This document shows, piece after piece, positions 7,672 through 15,454 of a DNA stretch of 22,872 nucleotides; position 1 is the first letter of the stretch, and every line of letters begins with the position of its first letter. Origin of the DNA: Actinomycetota bacterium (GTDB lineage Bacteria; Actinomycetota; Actinomycetes; Actinomycetales; Cellulomonadaceae); NCBI GenBank assembly GCA_018898235.1, contig JAHIJU010000408.1:1-22872 (forward strand), read 5' to 3'. The notes beneath the pieces are model-generated. The model did no database searches, was not told the origin of the DNA, and saw nothing but the letters and a program-made list of their open reading frames with translations. Position numbers and translations under genes: made by a program.

Positions 7672-7992
7672 TCAGCCGAGGGCGTCCAGGATCTCCGCGC
7701 GCAGGTCGCCCTTCGGCCGGGCCCCGAACAGCACACCGGCCAGCTCCCGGTCGCGCCACAGCTGGATCATCGGCAGCGAGAGCACGCCGTAGCGCGCGAC
7801 GACGCCCGGGCTGTCGTCGCAGTCGACCTCGACGAAGCGCACGCGCCCCGCGAGCTCGATCGCGAGCTCCTCGAGCACGGGCTCGACCAGGCGGCACGGC
7901 AGGCACCACGCTGCGCGGAAGTCGACGACCACCGGGTCAGGGCACCCCAGCACCTCGGCGTCGAAGGTCGAGTCCGACGCCCGGATGATCAC
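7672..7992 (-). CDS. trxA: Thioredoxin-family protein with WCLPC active site
   Basis: A 106-residue single-domain thioredoxin, presumably reduced by the upstream TrxB. The fold landmarks are VVVDFRAAWCLPC, with the buried Asp24 and cysteines 30 and 33, the cis-proline motif SLPM (Pro74), and a C-terminal FGARPKGDLRAEIL resembling the E. coli VGALSKGQLKEFL segment. The redox site is CLPC rather than CGPC. The position of E. coli Trp28 is Arg26, and the residue after the cis-proline is Met, not Thr. The start is GTG, overlapping the trxB stop by 4 bp, so the two genes form one unit. It may be a specialised thioredoxin; a standard TrxA/TrxC role is inferred from the neighbour and from synteny with M. 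tuberculosis trxC. Confidence 0.9.
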   Translation of the reverse strand: MIIRASDSTFDAEVLGCPDPVVVDFRAAWCLPCRLVEPVLEELAIELAGRVRFVEVDCDDSPGVVARYGVLSLPMIQLWRDRELAGVLFGARPKGDLRAEILDALG

Positions 7993-8984
7993 GAGACGGT
8001 GACGAGCGTCTCAGTCGGTGGCTCCGGGTCGGTGACCTGGTCCAGCAGGCCCGCCAGGTAGTGCTGAGCGTCGAGCGCCGCCGAGCAGCCCGAGCCGGCT
8101 GCGGTGATGGCCTGCCGGTAGGTGTGGTCCACGGCGTCGCCGCAGGCGAACACACCCGCAAGGTTCGTGGCCGTCGATCGTCCGACGACCTCGATGTACC
8201 CGGACTCGTCCAGGTCCACCTGACCCCGGACCAGCTCGGTCCGCGGGATGTGGCCGATCGCGACGAAGACGCCCCCGGCCGAGACCTCCCGCGTCTCGCC
8301 CGTCCGGGTGTCCCGCAGGGTGACCGAGGTGACCTTCTCATCGCCGTGGATCGCAGCGACCTCGCTGTTCCAGGCGAAGGCGATCTTCGGATCCGCGGCG
8401 GCGCGTTCGGCCATGATCTTCGACGCGCGAAGCCGGTCGCGCCGGTGCACGAGGGTCACCTTCGAGGCGAAGCGGGTGAGGAACGTGGCCTCCTCGACAG
8501 CGGAGTCGCCGCCACCGATCACGAGCAGCTCCTGCCCGCGGAAGAAGAAACCGTCGCAGGTCGCGCACCACGAGACACCGCGGCCGGAGAGCCGCTTCTC
8601 GTCGGCGATGCCCAGCTCCCGGTACGCCGAGCCGGTGGCCAGGATGACGGCGCGGGCGAGGTAGGTCTCTCCGCCGCCGGTCACCACGGTCTTGACCGGC
8701 CTCCCGAGCTGGACCGAGGTCGCGTCGTCCCACACCACCTCGGCGCCGAACTTCTCGGCCTGCTCCCGCATGGCCTCCATGAGGTCGGGGCCCTGGATGC
8801 CGGCGGCGAAGCCGGGGAAGTTCTCCACCTCGGTGGTGTTCATCAGCGCACCGCCGGCGGTGACCGAGCCGGCCACGACGACCGGCGCAAGTCCCGCGCG
8901 GGCCGCGTACACCGCGGCGGTGTAGCCGGCTGGGCCGGATCCGACGATCACGACGTCTCGGATCGTGCTGCTCTGCTCGCTCAC
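7989..8984 (-). CDS. trxB: Thioredoxin reductase (NADPH)
   Basis: A 331-residue FAD enzyme that transfers electrons from NADPH to thioredoxin in the cytoplasm. The FAD-binding GSGPAGYTAAVYAARAG is near the N-terminus. The redox motif SWCATCDG holds the CATC pair, with the NADPH-binding VIGGGDSAVEEA downstream. The C-terminal FAD motif is FACGDAVDHTYRQAITAAGSGC. I chose GTG 8984 because AGAAGG lies six bases upstream, giving MSEQSSTIRDVVIVG. A GTG at 8999 would add five residues that consist of the ribosome-binding site itself. It is co-transcribed with trxA (4-bp overlap). A SigR/SigH-type promoter lies 36 bp upstream, indicating induction by disulfide stress. Confidence 0.97.
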   Translation of the reverse strand: MSEQSSTIRDVVIVGSGPAGYTAAVYAARAGLAPVVVAGSVTAGGALMNTTEVENFPGFAAGIQGPDLMEAMREQAEKFGAEVVWDDATSVQLGRPVKTVVTGGGETYLARAVILATGSAYRELGIADEKRLSGRGVSWCATCDGFFFRGQELLVIGGGDSAVEEATFLTRFASKVTLVHRRDRLRASKIMAERAAADPKIAFAWNSEVAAIHGDEKVTSVTLRDTRTGETREVSAGGVFVAIGHIPRTELVRGQVDLDESGYIEVVGRSTATNLAGVFACGDAVDHTYRQAITAAGSGCSAALDAQHYLAGLLDQVTDPEPPTETLVTVS

Positions 8985-9019
8985 GGGTGTCCTTCTCACG
9001 AGGGGGTGACGGCCGGACC

Positions 9020-9046
9020 AACAGATCCGACCGACCGATTGTTCCC
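9020..9046 (-). promoter_or_regulatory. SigR/SigH-type promoter for trxB-trxA
   Basis: Read on the minus strand, GGGAACA is followed 17 bases later by GTT (GGGAAC, 18 bp, GTT). This fits the known consensus of the oxidative-stress ECF sigma factors SigR (Streptomyces) and SigH (mycobacteria), roughly GGGAAY-N17/18-GTT. The GTT is 35 bases before the trxB GTG, leaving a short leader. In both model genera trxB operons are classic members of this regulon. Confidence 0.7.
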
Positions 9047-9072
9047 CAGCGCGGTCGACGCGGGGGTGGTGG

Positions 9073-10911
9073 TCAGCGGACGGTGATCTCGGAGAGCTCG
9101 AGCCGGTAGCTGCCGTCGGAGGTGGTAGGGAGCTGGGAGATCCAGATGACGAACGAGGACGCGTCGAGCGCCGGGTCGAGCTTCAAGGTCGTGGTGCCGG
9201 CGAAGGACCCCGAGGCGAGCACGGCGCCACCCTCCGGGTTGCTGGTGCTGGACGCACGGATCTCGACCTGTCCACCGGTGCCGGTGGTGGCCAGGGTCAC
9301 CGACGTCACCTGGGCGGTCGCGGCGAGGGTCACCTGCACGGCGACACCGGGTTTGAGGCCGCCGAACGTCGCGGACTTGTAGGTGCGGGTGTTCCAGGCG
9401 GTGGCGGGGTCGCCGTCGATGGCCTTCTGGATCGACTCCTGGTGCTCCCCGTCAGGGTCGGCGGGGTCGTAGGTCGTCACGGACGAGATGGCGACGACGG
9501 CGCCGGCCGAGGCAGACGGGCTCGGGGTGGGCGATGCGCTGCGCGACGAGGTCGGCGAGCTGCTGGGGGTGGAGGACGCGGTGGTCGCAGCGGGCGCATC
9601 GGTGTGGGCGGAGGTCGTCGGGGACGAGAACAGCGAGGTCAGCCCGAGGACGACGGCGACGAGGATGACGACCACCGCGACCACCAGGGCCGTGCGGGTC
9701 GGGTCGATACGCCGTCCGCGACCGTAGGCCCTGGAAGTGACGACAGGGACCGGGTAGGTGCTTGGGCCGCGGCCTGATGAGGTGGCGACCCGGGGGACTG
9801 CCGCGGGGAATGGGTCCTCGACCCCGCCCGCGGCCGACGGCGGGCCGGTCCAGGCGGGCGCGCCCGGAGGCGGCGTGGCGGCGAAGGACAGGGGTGCGGC
9901 CGGCGGGCTCGAGGTGACGGGCGGCTGCCCGGCCGCCGGCGCATCGACCGGAGGCAGTGCACCACCGTGCTGCAGCTGCGGCGGCGCAGGCGGGGGTGTG
10001 CCGGGGACGCCGGAGGGCCGGTCGCGCTCGAATGCCGCGCGGATGGACTCCCGTGGAACCCTGGTCCGCGGCGGACCGGCGTCAGCAACGGCCGTGGCTG
10101 CATCGCCGGCGCCCGGCGTGGTCTGTACCCGGATCTCACCCCAGGGCTCCAGCTCGTGGACCAGCTCTCCGGCGGTACGCGGACCGTCGTCGTCCTGGAC
10201 GAGACCGGCGATGCATAGCGCGGACAGATCGGCCGGGACCTCGGGGTTCGTCGTGCGGGGCGTGACGAGGTCGCCACTGGCGTCACGCGGGGCGGCGGGG
10301 AGCCTGACGGGGGCCGTGGAACCTTCGTCGACCGGCCAGGTCCCGGTCAACGCCGCGTACAGGAGCCGGAGCAGATCGACTGCGTCAGTCCGGCTGGCGG
10401 CCTCGTCGTTCTGGGTGCGGCCGAGCAGGTGCGCGTCGAGGGACAGCCCGGAGATCACGACGCGGCCGTCGCGGGTGATGTGCAGGGCCGAGGGGCGCAG
10501 CGCGAGGTGGTGGACTCCGCGACGGCGGGCCACCTCGAGCGCGGCGGCCGCCTCGCCGATCACGGCGCGCGCCTGGTCGGCGCTCAGCGGCCCGGCTGCG
10601 AGCAGCTCGGCGAGCGAGGGGCCGGCCGCATCCTGCGTGACGACGTAGCCGCGGCCGTCCGGCAGGGTGCCGACATCGACGATGCGCACCAGGCGCACGT
10701 CGGTGACGAGGGCTGCGCGCCGAGCCGCGTCGAGGGCCCCGGGGGTCGCGCTGGGGAGCAACCGGACCTGGATCGGGCGGTCGAGGACGACGTCGACGGC
10801 CGCGTAGGTGAGCGCACCGGGGATGTCGTCGTCCACGGTGGCACCGAGCCGATAACGACTGGCGATCACCGGGCCGCCCGACGCCTGGCCGCCCGACGCC
10901 TGGTCGCTCAC
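9073..10911 (-). CDS. Membrane pseudokinase with extracellular discoidin-like domain (MviN-associated)
   Basis: A 612-residue protein, resembling the C-terminal half of mycobacterial MviN. Residues about 15-265 follow a Ser/Thr kinase fold, starting IASRYRLGATV, but catalysis looks lost. The HRD loop is HHLALRPSAL (134-143), the DFG motif is replaced by VISGL (151-155), and the ATP-binding lysine strand reads IQVRLL. A Pro/Ala-rich linker leads to one membrane helix (about 408-428), then a Ser/Thr/Pro stalk and a C-terminal beta-rich domain (about 467-612). That domain contains KAIDGDPATAWNT, typical of F5/8 type C-like carbohydrate-binding folds. GTG 10911 has GGGAGG five bases upstream; an upstream GTG at 10938 is less likely. 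It lies 54 bp after murJ, so it probably regulates lipid II flipping, as inferred from MviN. Confidence 0.85.
   Translation of the reverse strand: MSDQASGGQASGGPVIASRYRLGATVDDDIPGALTYAAVDVVLDRPIQVRLLPSATPGALDAARRAALVTDVRLVRIVDVGTLPDGRGYVVTQDAAGPSLAELLAAGPLSADQARAVIGEAAAALEVARRRGVHHLALRPSALHITRDGRVVISGLSLDAHLLGRTQNDEAASRTDAVDLLRLLYAALTGTWPVDEGSTAPVRLPAAPRDASGDLVTPRTTNPEVPADLSALCIAGLVQDDDGPRTAGELVHELEPWGEIRVQTTPGAGDAATAVADAGPPRTRVPRESIRAAFERDRPSGVPGTPPPAPPQLQHGGALPPVDAPAAGQPPVTSSPPAAPLSFAATPPPGAPAWTGPPSAAGGVEDPFPAAVPRVATSSGRGPSTYPVPVVTSRAYGRGRRIDPTRTALVVAVVVILVAVVLGLTSLFSSPTTSAHTDAPAATTASSTPSSSPTSSRSASPTPSPSASAGAVVAISSVTTYDPADPDGEHQESIQKAIDGDPATAWNTRTYKSATFGGLKPGVAVQVTLAATAQVTSVTLATTGTGGQVEIRASSTSNPEGGAVLASGSFAGTTTLKLDPALDASSFVIWISQLPTTSDGSYRLELSEITVR
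10873..10902 (-). repeat. Tandem 15-bp duplication at the start of the pseudokinase gene
   Basis: Two exact adjacent copies of a 15-bp unit (10873-10887 and 10888-10902) encode QASGG twice in the flexible N-terminus. The in-frame unit could vary in number between strains. Confidence 0.8.
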
Positions 10912-10965
10912 CGGTACCTCCCGCTGGGTGCCGGGCACCGACGGTCGGTGCCCTGCGAGGTCATG

Positions 10966-12660
10966 CTAGACGGCCGGACGGTGGGTGAACCGGGAGAACA
11001 TCCGTCGGACGGAGCTGATGAGCACGTCCACGTCCCCCACCCCGAGCGCGCGGAGCACCGCCACGTACAGCGCTGTCATCCCGCTTGCCACCAGCGTGAA
11101 CACCACCAGCGCCAGCAGCCAGCCGGCGACCCCGGCCCCCGCCCTCAGCCCGAGTGCGTTCAGGGCGGCCAGGACGAGCGCGCCCGCGGCGGCGGCGGTC
11201 AGTGCGGCGACCGTCCCCCGGACATGGACCCGGAGCACCGCCCGGCCGCCGATGTGACCGACCCGGCGGAGCAGCCCGAACACCGCCATCACCGACGCGA
11301 GCGTGTACGAGGCGGTCATCGCCAGTGCGGCGCCGACCACCCACAGCTGCGGGGGAAGGAGCAGGCGTACCGCAACCGTCCCGAGCACGACGACGGCGGC
11401 CATCCCCAGGGCGATCGGGATGAGGCCCCGGGCGTCCTCGTAGGCGTAGTAGACCCGCTGGCACACCGACCAGATGCCGAAGGCGGGCAGGCCCAGCATC
11501 ATCGCGACCAGCACCTGGGCGATCACCGGCACCGCCGTCAGATCCACGGTCGGCAGGATCGCCCGCACCAGGCTCGGGGCGAGGATGACGCCGATCGCCG
11601 CGGCGAGCATCGTGAACAGGCCCACGACCCGCAGGCCGACCGAGACCGTCTCGCCGACGCGGGCCTGGGCGCGATCGGCCGCCTGGGCGGACAGGCGTGG
11701 GAACAGGGCCGTGACCAGGGACACCGTCACGAGCGAGTGCGGGAGCATGAAGATCAGGAAGGCGTTGGTGTAGGCCGCATACCCCGCGACCACGGTGCCC
11801 GGCGGTAGCGCATCGGGCGCGGCGGCCGCCGCCTGGGACACCGCGATCGCACCGCCCTGGCCGATCAGCAGGGCCACGAAGGTCCAGCCCGCGACCTGGC
11901 CGGCGGCGGCCAGACCCACACCGCGGAATCCCCAGCGCGGTCGCCACCGCACACCGGCGCGCCGCATCGCGGGCACCAGGACGACGGCCTGGGCGATGAT
12001 CCCGAGCGTTGCGCCGGCACCGAGCACGGCGATCTGTGTCGACGTCCACTGGTCCGCAGGCCAGATCGTGTCGTTGTGTGCCCCGTACATCACCACGAAC
12101 AGCCCGAGCGTGCCGAGCGCGACGACGTTGTTCGCGGCGGGGGCCCAGGTGAACGGACCGAAGGATCCGCGGGCGTTGAGCACCTGGCCGAGCAGCGCGT
12201 ACACGCCGTAGAAGAACACCTGCGGCATGCACCAGTAGCCGAGTGCGATCGCCAGCGCCAGGCGCGCACCGCCGGTGTCCCCGCCGTGGCCCGATCCATA
12301 GATCCGGGTGATGAGGGGGACAGCCGCCGTCAGCACCAGAGTGAGCACGCCAAGCAGGAGGAATCCGAGCGTCAGCAGCCGATCGACGTAGTCCTGCCCG
12401 GAATCGCGCTTGTAGGCACGCACCACCTGCGGCACGAGGACTGCCGACAGGGCTCCCGACACCAGGAGGTTGTACATGGTGCTGGGCAGGTTGTTGGCCA
12501 GGAAGAACGCGTTGGCGGCCTCGGAGGTCGCACCGATCACGCCGACCAGCACGACGTTGCGGGCCATGCCGAGCACCCGGGAGACCAGGGTCCCCGCGGC
12601 CATCACCGTGGCGCCGCCGCCGATGGAGGACCGCGGACCCTCGTCGGGCTCGACGCTCAC
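10966..12660 (-). CDS. murJ: Lipid II flippase MurJ (MviN)
   Basis: A 564-residue polytopic protein of the MOP superfamily that moves lipid II across the membrane for peptidoglycan synthesis. SRVLGMAR at 27-34 carries two conserved arginines of the first helix. It is followed by AANAFFLANNLPSTMYNLL and GALSAVLVPQVVRAY, the standard MurJ N-terminal pattern. About 14 hydrophobic segments follow. The C-terminus ends FSRFTHRPAV without a kinase extension, unlike mycobacterial MviN, whose pseudokinase is encoded here by the next gene. The GTG start overlaps the stop of the DUF6049-type gene by 4 bp. Longer open sequence upstream in this frame runs antisense-like through that gene and is rejected. 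Confidence 0.96.
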   Translation of the reverse strand: MSVEPDEGPRSSIGGGATVMAAGTLVSRVLGMARNVVLVGVIGATSEAANAFFLANNLPSTMYNLLVSGALSAVLVPQVVRAYKRDSGQDYVDRLLTLGFLLLGVLTLVLTAAVPLITRIYGSGHGGDTGGARLALAIALGYWCMPQVFFYGVYALLGQVLNARGSFGPFTWAPAANNVVALGTLGLFVVMYGAHNDTIWPADQWTSTQIAVLGAGATLGIIAQAVVLVPAMRRAGVRWRPRWGFRGVGLAAAGQVAGWTFVALLIGQGGAIAVSQAAAAAPDALPPGTVVAGYAAYTNAFLIFMLPHSLVTVSLVTALFPRLSAQAADRAQARVGETVSVGLRVVGLFTMLAAAIGVILAPSLVRAILPTVDLTAVPVIAQVLVAMMLGLPAFGIWSVCQRVYYAYEDARGLIPIALGMAAVVVLGTVAVRLLLPPQLWVVGAALAMTASYTLASVMAVFGLLRRVGHIGGRAVLRVHVRGTVAALTAAAAGALVLAALNALGLRAGAGVAGWLLALVVFTLVASGMTALYVAVLRALGVGDVDVLISSVRRMFSRFTHRPAV

Positions 12661-14846
12661 CCGCCCGCGTCCTTGTCCGAGGGCGGTTCGGCGCGGGTGC
12701 GGCTCTCGCCGTCGCCGCCCAGCACGCCGAGGTGCTCGGACGCGTCCGCCGGGACCTGGCGGGCGCCGCGTCGGGCGCTCTGGCCCCGGCGCACGGTGCG
12801 GCCGATGCCGAGCGCCAGGCCGAGCGCGAGGACGGCCCCGACGACGGCTGTCCCCACGTTCTCGATCGTCGGGCTGAGGTTCGCCTCGAACACGACCGGA
12901 GCGAGGGACAACGAGGTGCCGTCCTGGGCCACCAGCTCGGCCGTCACGGCGACCTGGCAGTTGGCGCGTGCGACGAAGTGGACGGGGACCGAGGTCTCGG
13001 TCCCGGCGGCCACGGTGACGGGGTCGGAGGTCTCGGCCGTGAGGCAGGCCTTCGCGGCCGTGACCTGCACGCGGACCGTCGCCGCCGTGGGCAGCTGGTT
13101 GCGGATGGTGAAGCGGACGTCGCTCGAGGCGCTGATGACGGTGAGGTTGGCCCGGGGGGTGAGCGTGAGTGCATCGAGCCGCGCGTCGACGGCCGCGAGG
13201 GTCGCCTCCACCTGTGCGGCCCGCGCCCCGGGATCGGCGCGCCACACGACCGCGAGCGGTGCGAGCAGCGCAGCGTCGAGGCCGCCGGTGACGGCCGCCG
13301 GATCGGCCGTCGCACCGGCCAACGTCCTGAGCTCGACCTGAGCGGTGGTGAGGTCGGTGACCTGTGCGGGGTCAAGGGCGTCCGGACCGGTGGCGCCGTG
13401 CGAGGCCTGGACCACCAGCGGGTTCGCGGCTGTCGCCAGGGCGGCGGTCGTGGTCAGCCGGACCCACGGCGCACCGCGCAGGGTCTGGACGAGCTCCGCG
13501 AACGAGGCCGGGTCGGCGGTCCAGCCGCGGTCGGCCGCGATCACCACACGATCGGCGCCCGAGGTCTCCCGCGCGGCTACCGCGAGGATGGCCAGGACCG
13601 CCTGCTGGGTCGTGACCGAGCCGGCCGCGGCACCGGTCGCCAGGGCATCGAGCTGCACATCGGAGCGCAGCACCGTGAGATCGCCCGCCGACGTCGAGAT
13701 GGTGGCCACGCCGGAGGTCCCGTCCGCTGCCCCGGGCACGAGCAGCCGGGTCGCGCCGGCCTCGCGCACGGCGAGCGCGGTCGCGGCGTCGACCTGGGAG
13801 TCGGCCGACCACACCAGGTCCCCCGACAGTGCCGGCGCGACGCCCGCCGACGTCGCGCGCGCGGACGTCAGCAGCTCAGGGGAGTCCGCACCTCCGACCG
13901 CCGTGGGGTCGGGGTCGGACCAGGGCAGCGCGAGCGCCTCGCGGCCGTCCTGCAGTGCGGAGCCCAGGCCGTCCGCCCAGTCGCCGGCCGCAGTGCTGTC
14001 GCCCTTGGCCGCGGAGAGCAGGGCAGGGTCGACGGCGAGGCCCAGCTCCGGGACGGCGTGCGCGGTCGCCAGCAACCGGTCCAGCCTGCCCCGCGGGGCG
14101 ACCAGCGCGTCGAGGCCGCTGTCGGAGGCGGCGGAGGCACTGGCCGACGGGCTGGGGCCCGCGGCCGACGTCGCGCCCGGCAGGGCGGGGCTGGTGGCCG
14201 GCCCGACGACCGGGGCGACGAGGGCGACCTGCGCCTGGGGGATCTGCTCGGTGGACTCCCAGAGCAGGAAGGTGCGCAGGGACGCCCGCGACGTACCGCC
14301 GTCCACCTGGACCTGCAGGCCGCGCGGCCCCCAGACGTTCGCGAGGCGGATGGCGGAAGCGGGCGCGACCAGGGTGATCGTCGTGCTCTGGCCCGCCGCG
14401 AGCGGTCCGGGGGTCGCCGTCCGGGCGAGCAGTGCGGCTCCGTACGCCCCGGTGGTGCCGTCGGCCCAGGCGTCCAGCTCGGCCCGGCTGGTCAGGCGGA
14501 AGCGGCTGAGCTGCAGGCTGACGGACGCGGACTGCAGGGGTGCGCTCCCGGTGTTCGTGACCGTGACCGTGGCCGTCAGGTCGCTGTTCAGGGTGAGCAC
14601 CTGCGGCGACAGGGCGTCGAGGGTGACCGTCAGGTCGCTCGGTGCGGCGGTGGTGGTCGGCGCGGGGGTCGCCCCCGCTGCGGGGGTCGGCGCCGTCGTG
14701 GTGGGAGCGGCGGTGGTGGGCGCTGTGGGCGAGGCGTGACCGGCGCCGCAGTGCTCGAGGGCGGCCGCCGACGGGGCGAGCCCGGCCGTCGCGATGAGCA
14801 GCGTCAGGGCAGCCAGGACGACGGCGCGAGGTCCCCGGGCCGTCAT
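12657..14846 (-). CDS. DUF6049-type secreted membrane-anchored protein
   Basis: A 729-residue protein of unknown function, widespread between a NUDIX gene and murJ in actinobacteria (M. tuberculosis Rv3909 holds this place). A signal peptide (about 1-29, with a hydrophobic core and an Ala-rich end) precedes a Thr/Ala/Pro linker (about 38-70). A beta-sandwich segment follows, with LNSDLTATVTVTNTGSAPLQ, resembling a CARDB/DUF11-type fold. The large extracellular middle is rich in Ala and Asp and has alternating strand-like segments. A late VRFTIRNQLP segment suggests a second beta domain. One membrane helix (about 664-685) and a basic cytoplasmic tail close the protein. The ATG overlaps the NUDIX stop by 4 bp. 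The family name is from recall of position and architecture; a role with MurJ is inference. Confidence 0.85.
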   Translation of the reverse strand: MTARGPRAVVLAALTLLIATAGLAPSAAALEHCGAGHASPTAPTTAAPTTTAPTPAAGATPAPTTTAAPSDLTVTLDALSPQVLTLNSDLTATVTVTNTGSAPLQSASVSLQLSRFRLTSRAELDAWADGTTGAYGAALLARTATPGPLAAGQSTTITLVAPASAIRLANVWGPRGLQVQVDGGTSRASLRTFLLWESTEQIPQAQVALVAPVVGPATSPALPGATSAAGPSPSASASAASDSGLDALVAPRGRLDRLLATAHAVPELGLAVDPALLSAAKGDSTAAGDWADGLGSALQDGREALALPWSDPDPTAVGGADSPELLTSARATSAGVAPALSGDLVWSADSQVDAATALAVREAGATRLLVPGAADGTSGVATISTSAGDLTVLRSDVQLDALATGAAAGSVTTQQAVLAILAVAARETSGADRVVIAADRGWTADPASFAELVQTLRGAPWVRLTTTAALATAANPLVVQASHGATGPDALDPAQVTDLTTAQVELRTLAGATADPAAVTGGLDAALLAPLAVVWRADPGARAAQVEATLAAVDARLDALTLTPRANLTVISASSDVRFTIRNQLPTAATVRVQVTAAKACLTAETSDPVTVAAGTETSVPVHFVARANCQVAVTAELVAQDGTSLSLAPVVFEANLSPTIENVGTAVVGAVLALGLALGIGRTVRRGQSARRGARQVPADASEHLGVLGGDGESRTRAEPPSDKDAGG

Positions 14847-15394
14847 GCCTGCTCGGCGAGCGCGTCGAGCGCCGCCTCGGCGAGCCGTCGCTCGTTGGGG
14901 TAGGACAGCCGCGTCGGCAGACCGGAGAGCGGGACCCAGGCGGCGTCCTCCGCCTCCCGGTCGGGGTCGCGGTCGACGGTCAGCGCACCGCCGATCGCGC
15001 GGAGCAGGAAGTGGTGCACCACCTTGTGCACGCGGCGGTCGTCACCGCTGAACCAGTAGTCGATGACACCGAGCGGGGCGACGATCGAGCCCAGGATGCC
15101 GGTCTCCTCGGAGATCTCCCGGACGGCGGCCTCCTCGGGCGTCTCGGCGCCCTCCAGGTGCCCCTTGGGCAGGCACCACTCAAGGCGACCGGCCCGGTTG
15201 CGCCGGGCGATGATGGCCGCCTGCGCGACGCCCTCGACCCGGCGGATCACCAGACCGCCGGCCGAGGTCTCGTCGACCACCGGCAGTGGTGACGTCGACG
15301 AGCCTGCCGACTGCGGGCGGACGAGCCGCAGCGGATGGCCGCCGGGAGGTGACGGCACCCGGCCGGGCTCAGGGGGGCCGGCCGCGCTGGACAT
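14843..15394 (-). CDS. NUDIX hydrolase (MutT4-like by position)
   Basis: A 183-residue hydrolase of nucleoside diphosphate-linked substrates. The complete Nudix box GHLEGAETPEEAAVREISEE starts at residue 78, and TGI completes it at 98-100. It is preceded by ETSAGGLVIRR and WCLPKGH, the usual entry strands. The first 40 residues are Pro/Gly-rich and probably disordered. ATG 15394 gives MSSAAGPPEPG. No ribosome-binding site is visible, but a -10-like TACAGT lies seven bases upstream, suggesting a leaderless mRNA. The 3' end overlaps the DUF6049-type gene by 4 bp. By synteny it corresponds to M. tuberculosis mutT4 (Rv3908). The substrate cannot be read from the sequence. Confidence 0.93.
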   Translation of the reverse strand: MSSAAGPPEPGRVPSPPGGHPLRLVRPQSAGSSTSPLPVVDETSAGGLVIRRVEGVAQAAIIARRNRAGRLEWCLPKGHLEGAETPEEAAVREISEETGILGSIVAPLGVIDYWFSGDDRRVHKVVHHFLLRAIGGALTVDRDPDREAEDAAWVPLSGLPTRLSYPNERRLAEAALDALAEQA

Positions 15395-15401
15395 GCCGAC
15401 C

Positions 15402-15407
15402 ACTGTA
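15402..15407 (-). promoter_or_regulatory. Candidate -10 element for a leaderless NUDIX transcript
   Basis: TACAGT on the minus strand ends seven bases before the ATG at 15394. No ribosome-binding site intervenes and no good -35 is visible. The spacing would place the transcription start at the A of ATG. Confidence 0.4.
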
Positions 15408-15442
15408 ACGACCCGGGACCCGCGGGGCGTCGGGGCGTCTGG

Positions 15443-15448
15443 CAGGCT
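15443..15448 (+). promoter_or_regulatory. Candidate -10 element for a leaderless cca transcript
   Basis: CAGGCT ends six bases before the GTG at 15455, with no ribosome-binding site between. It is a weaker match (C in the first position) than its divergent partner at 15402-15407. Confidence 0.33.
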
Positions 15449-15454
15449 GTCCCG

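Noticed and set aside
9073..10911. An active serine/threonine protein kinase
   Set aside because: The ATP lysine strand, the HRD loop and the DFG motif are all degraded, so it is called a pseudokinase.
12661..13245. An N-terminal extension of murJ upstream of 12660
   Set aside because: The extra residues are Arg/Gly/Pro-rich and overlap the upstream gene. The GTG at 12660 gives the standard MurJ start and a 4-bp overlap.
12732..14903. A 723-codon plus-strand open frame opposite the DUF6049-type gene
   Set aside because: Its product is Gly/Arg repeats with no fold signature. The minus-strand frame has a signal peptide, membrane helix and coupled neighbours, so it is the real gene.
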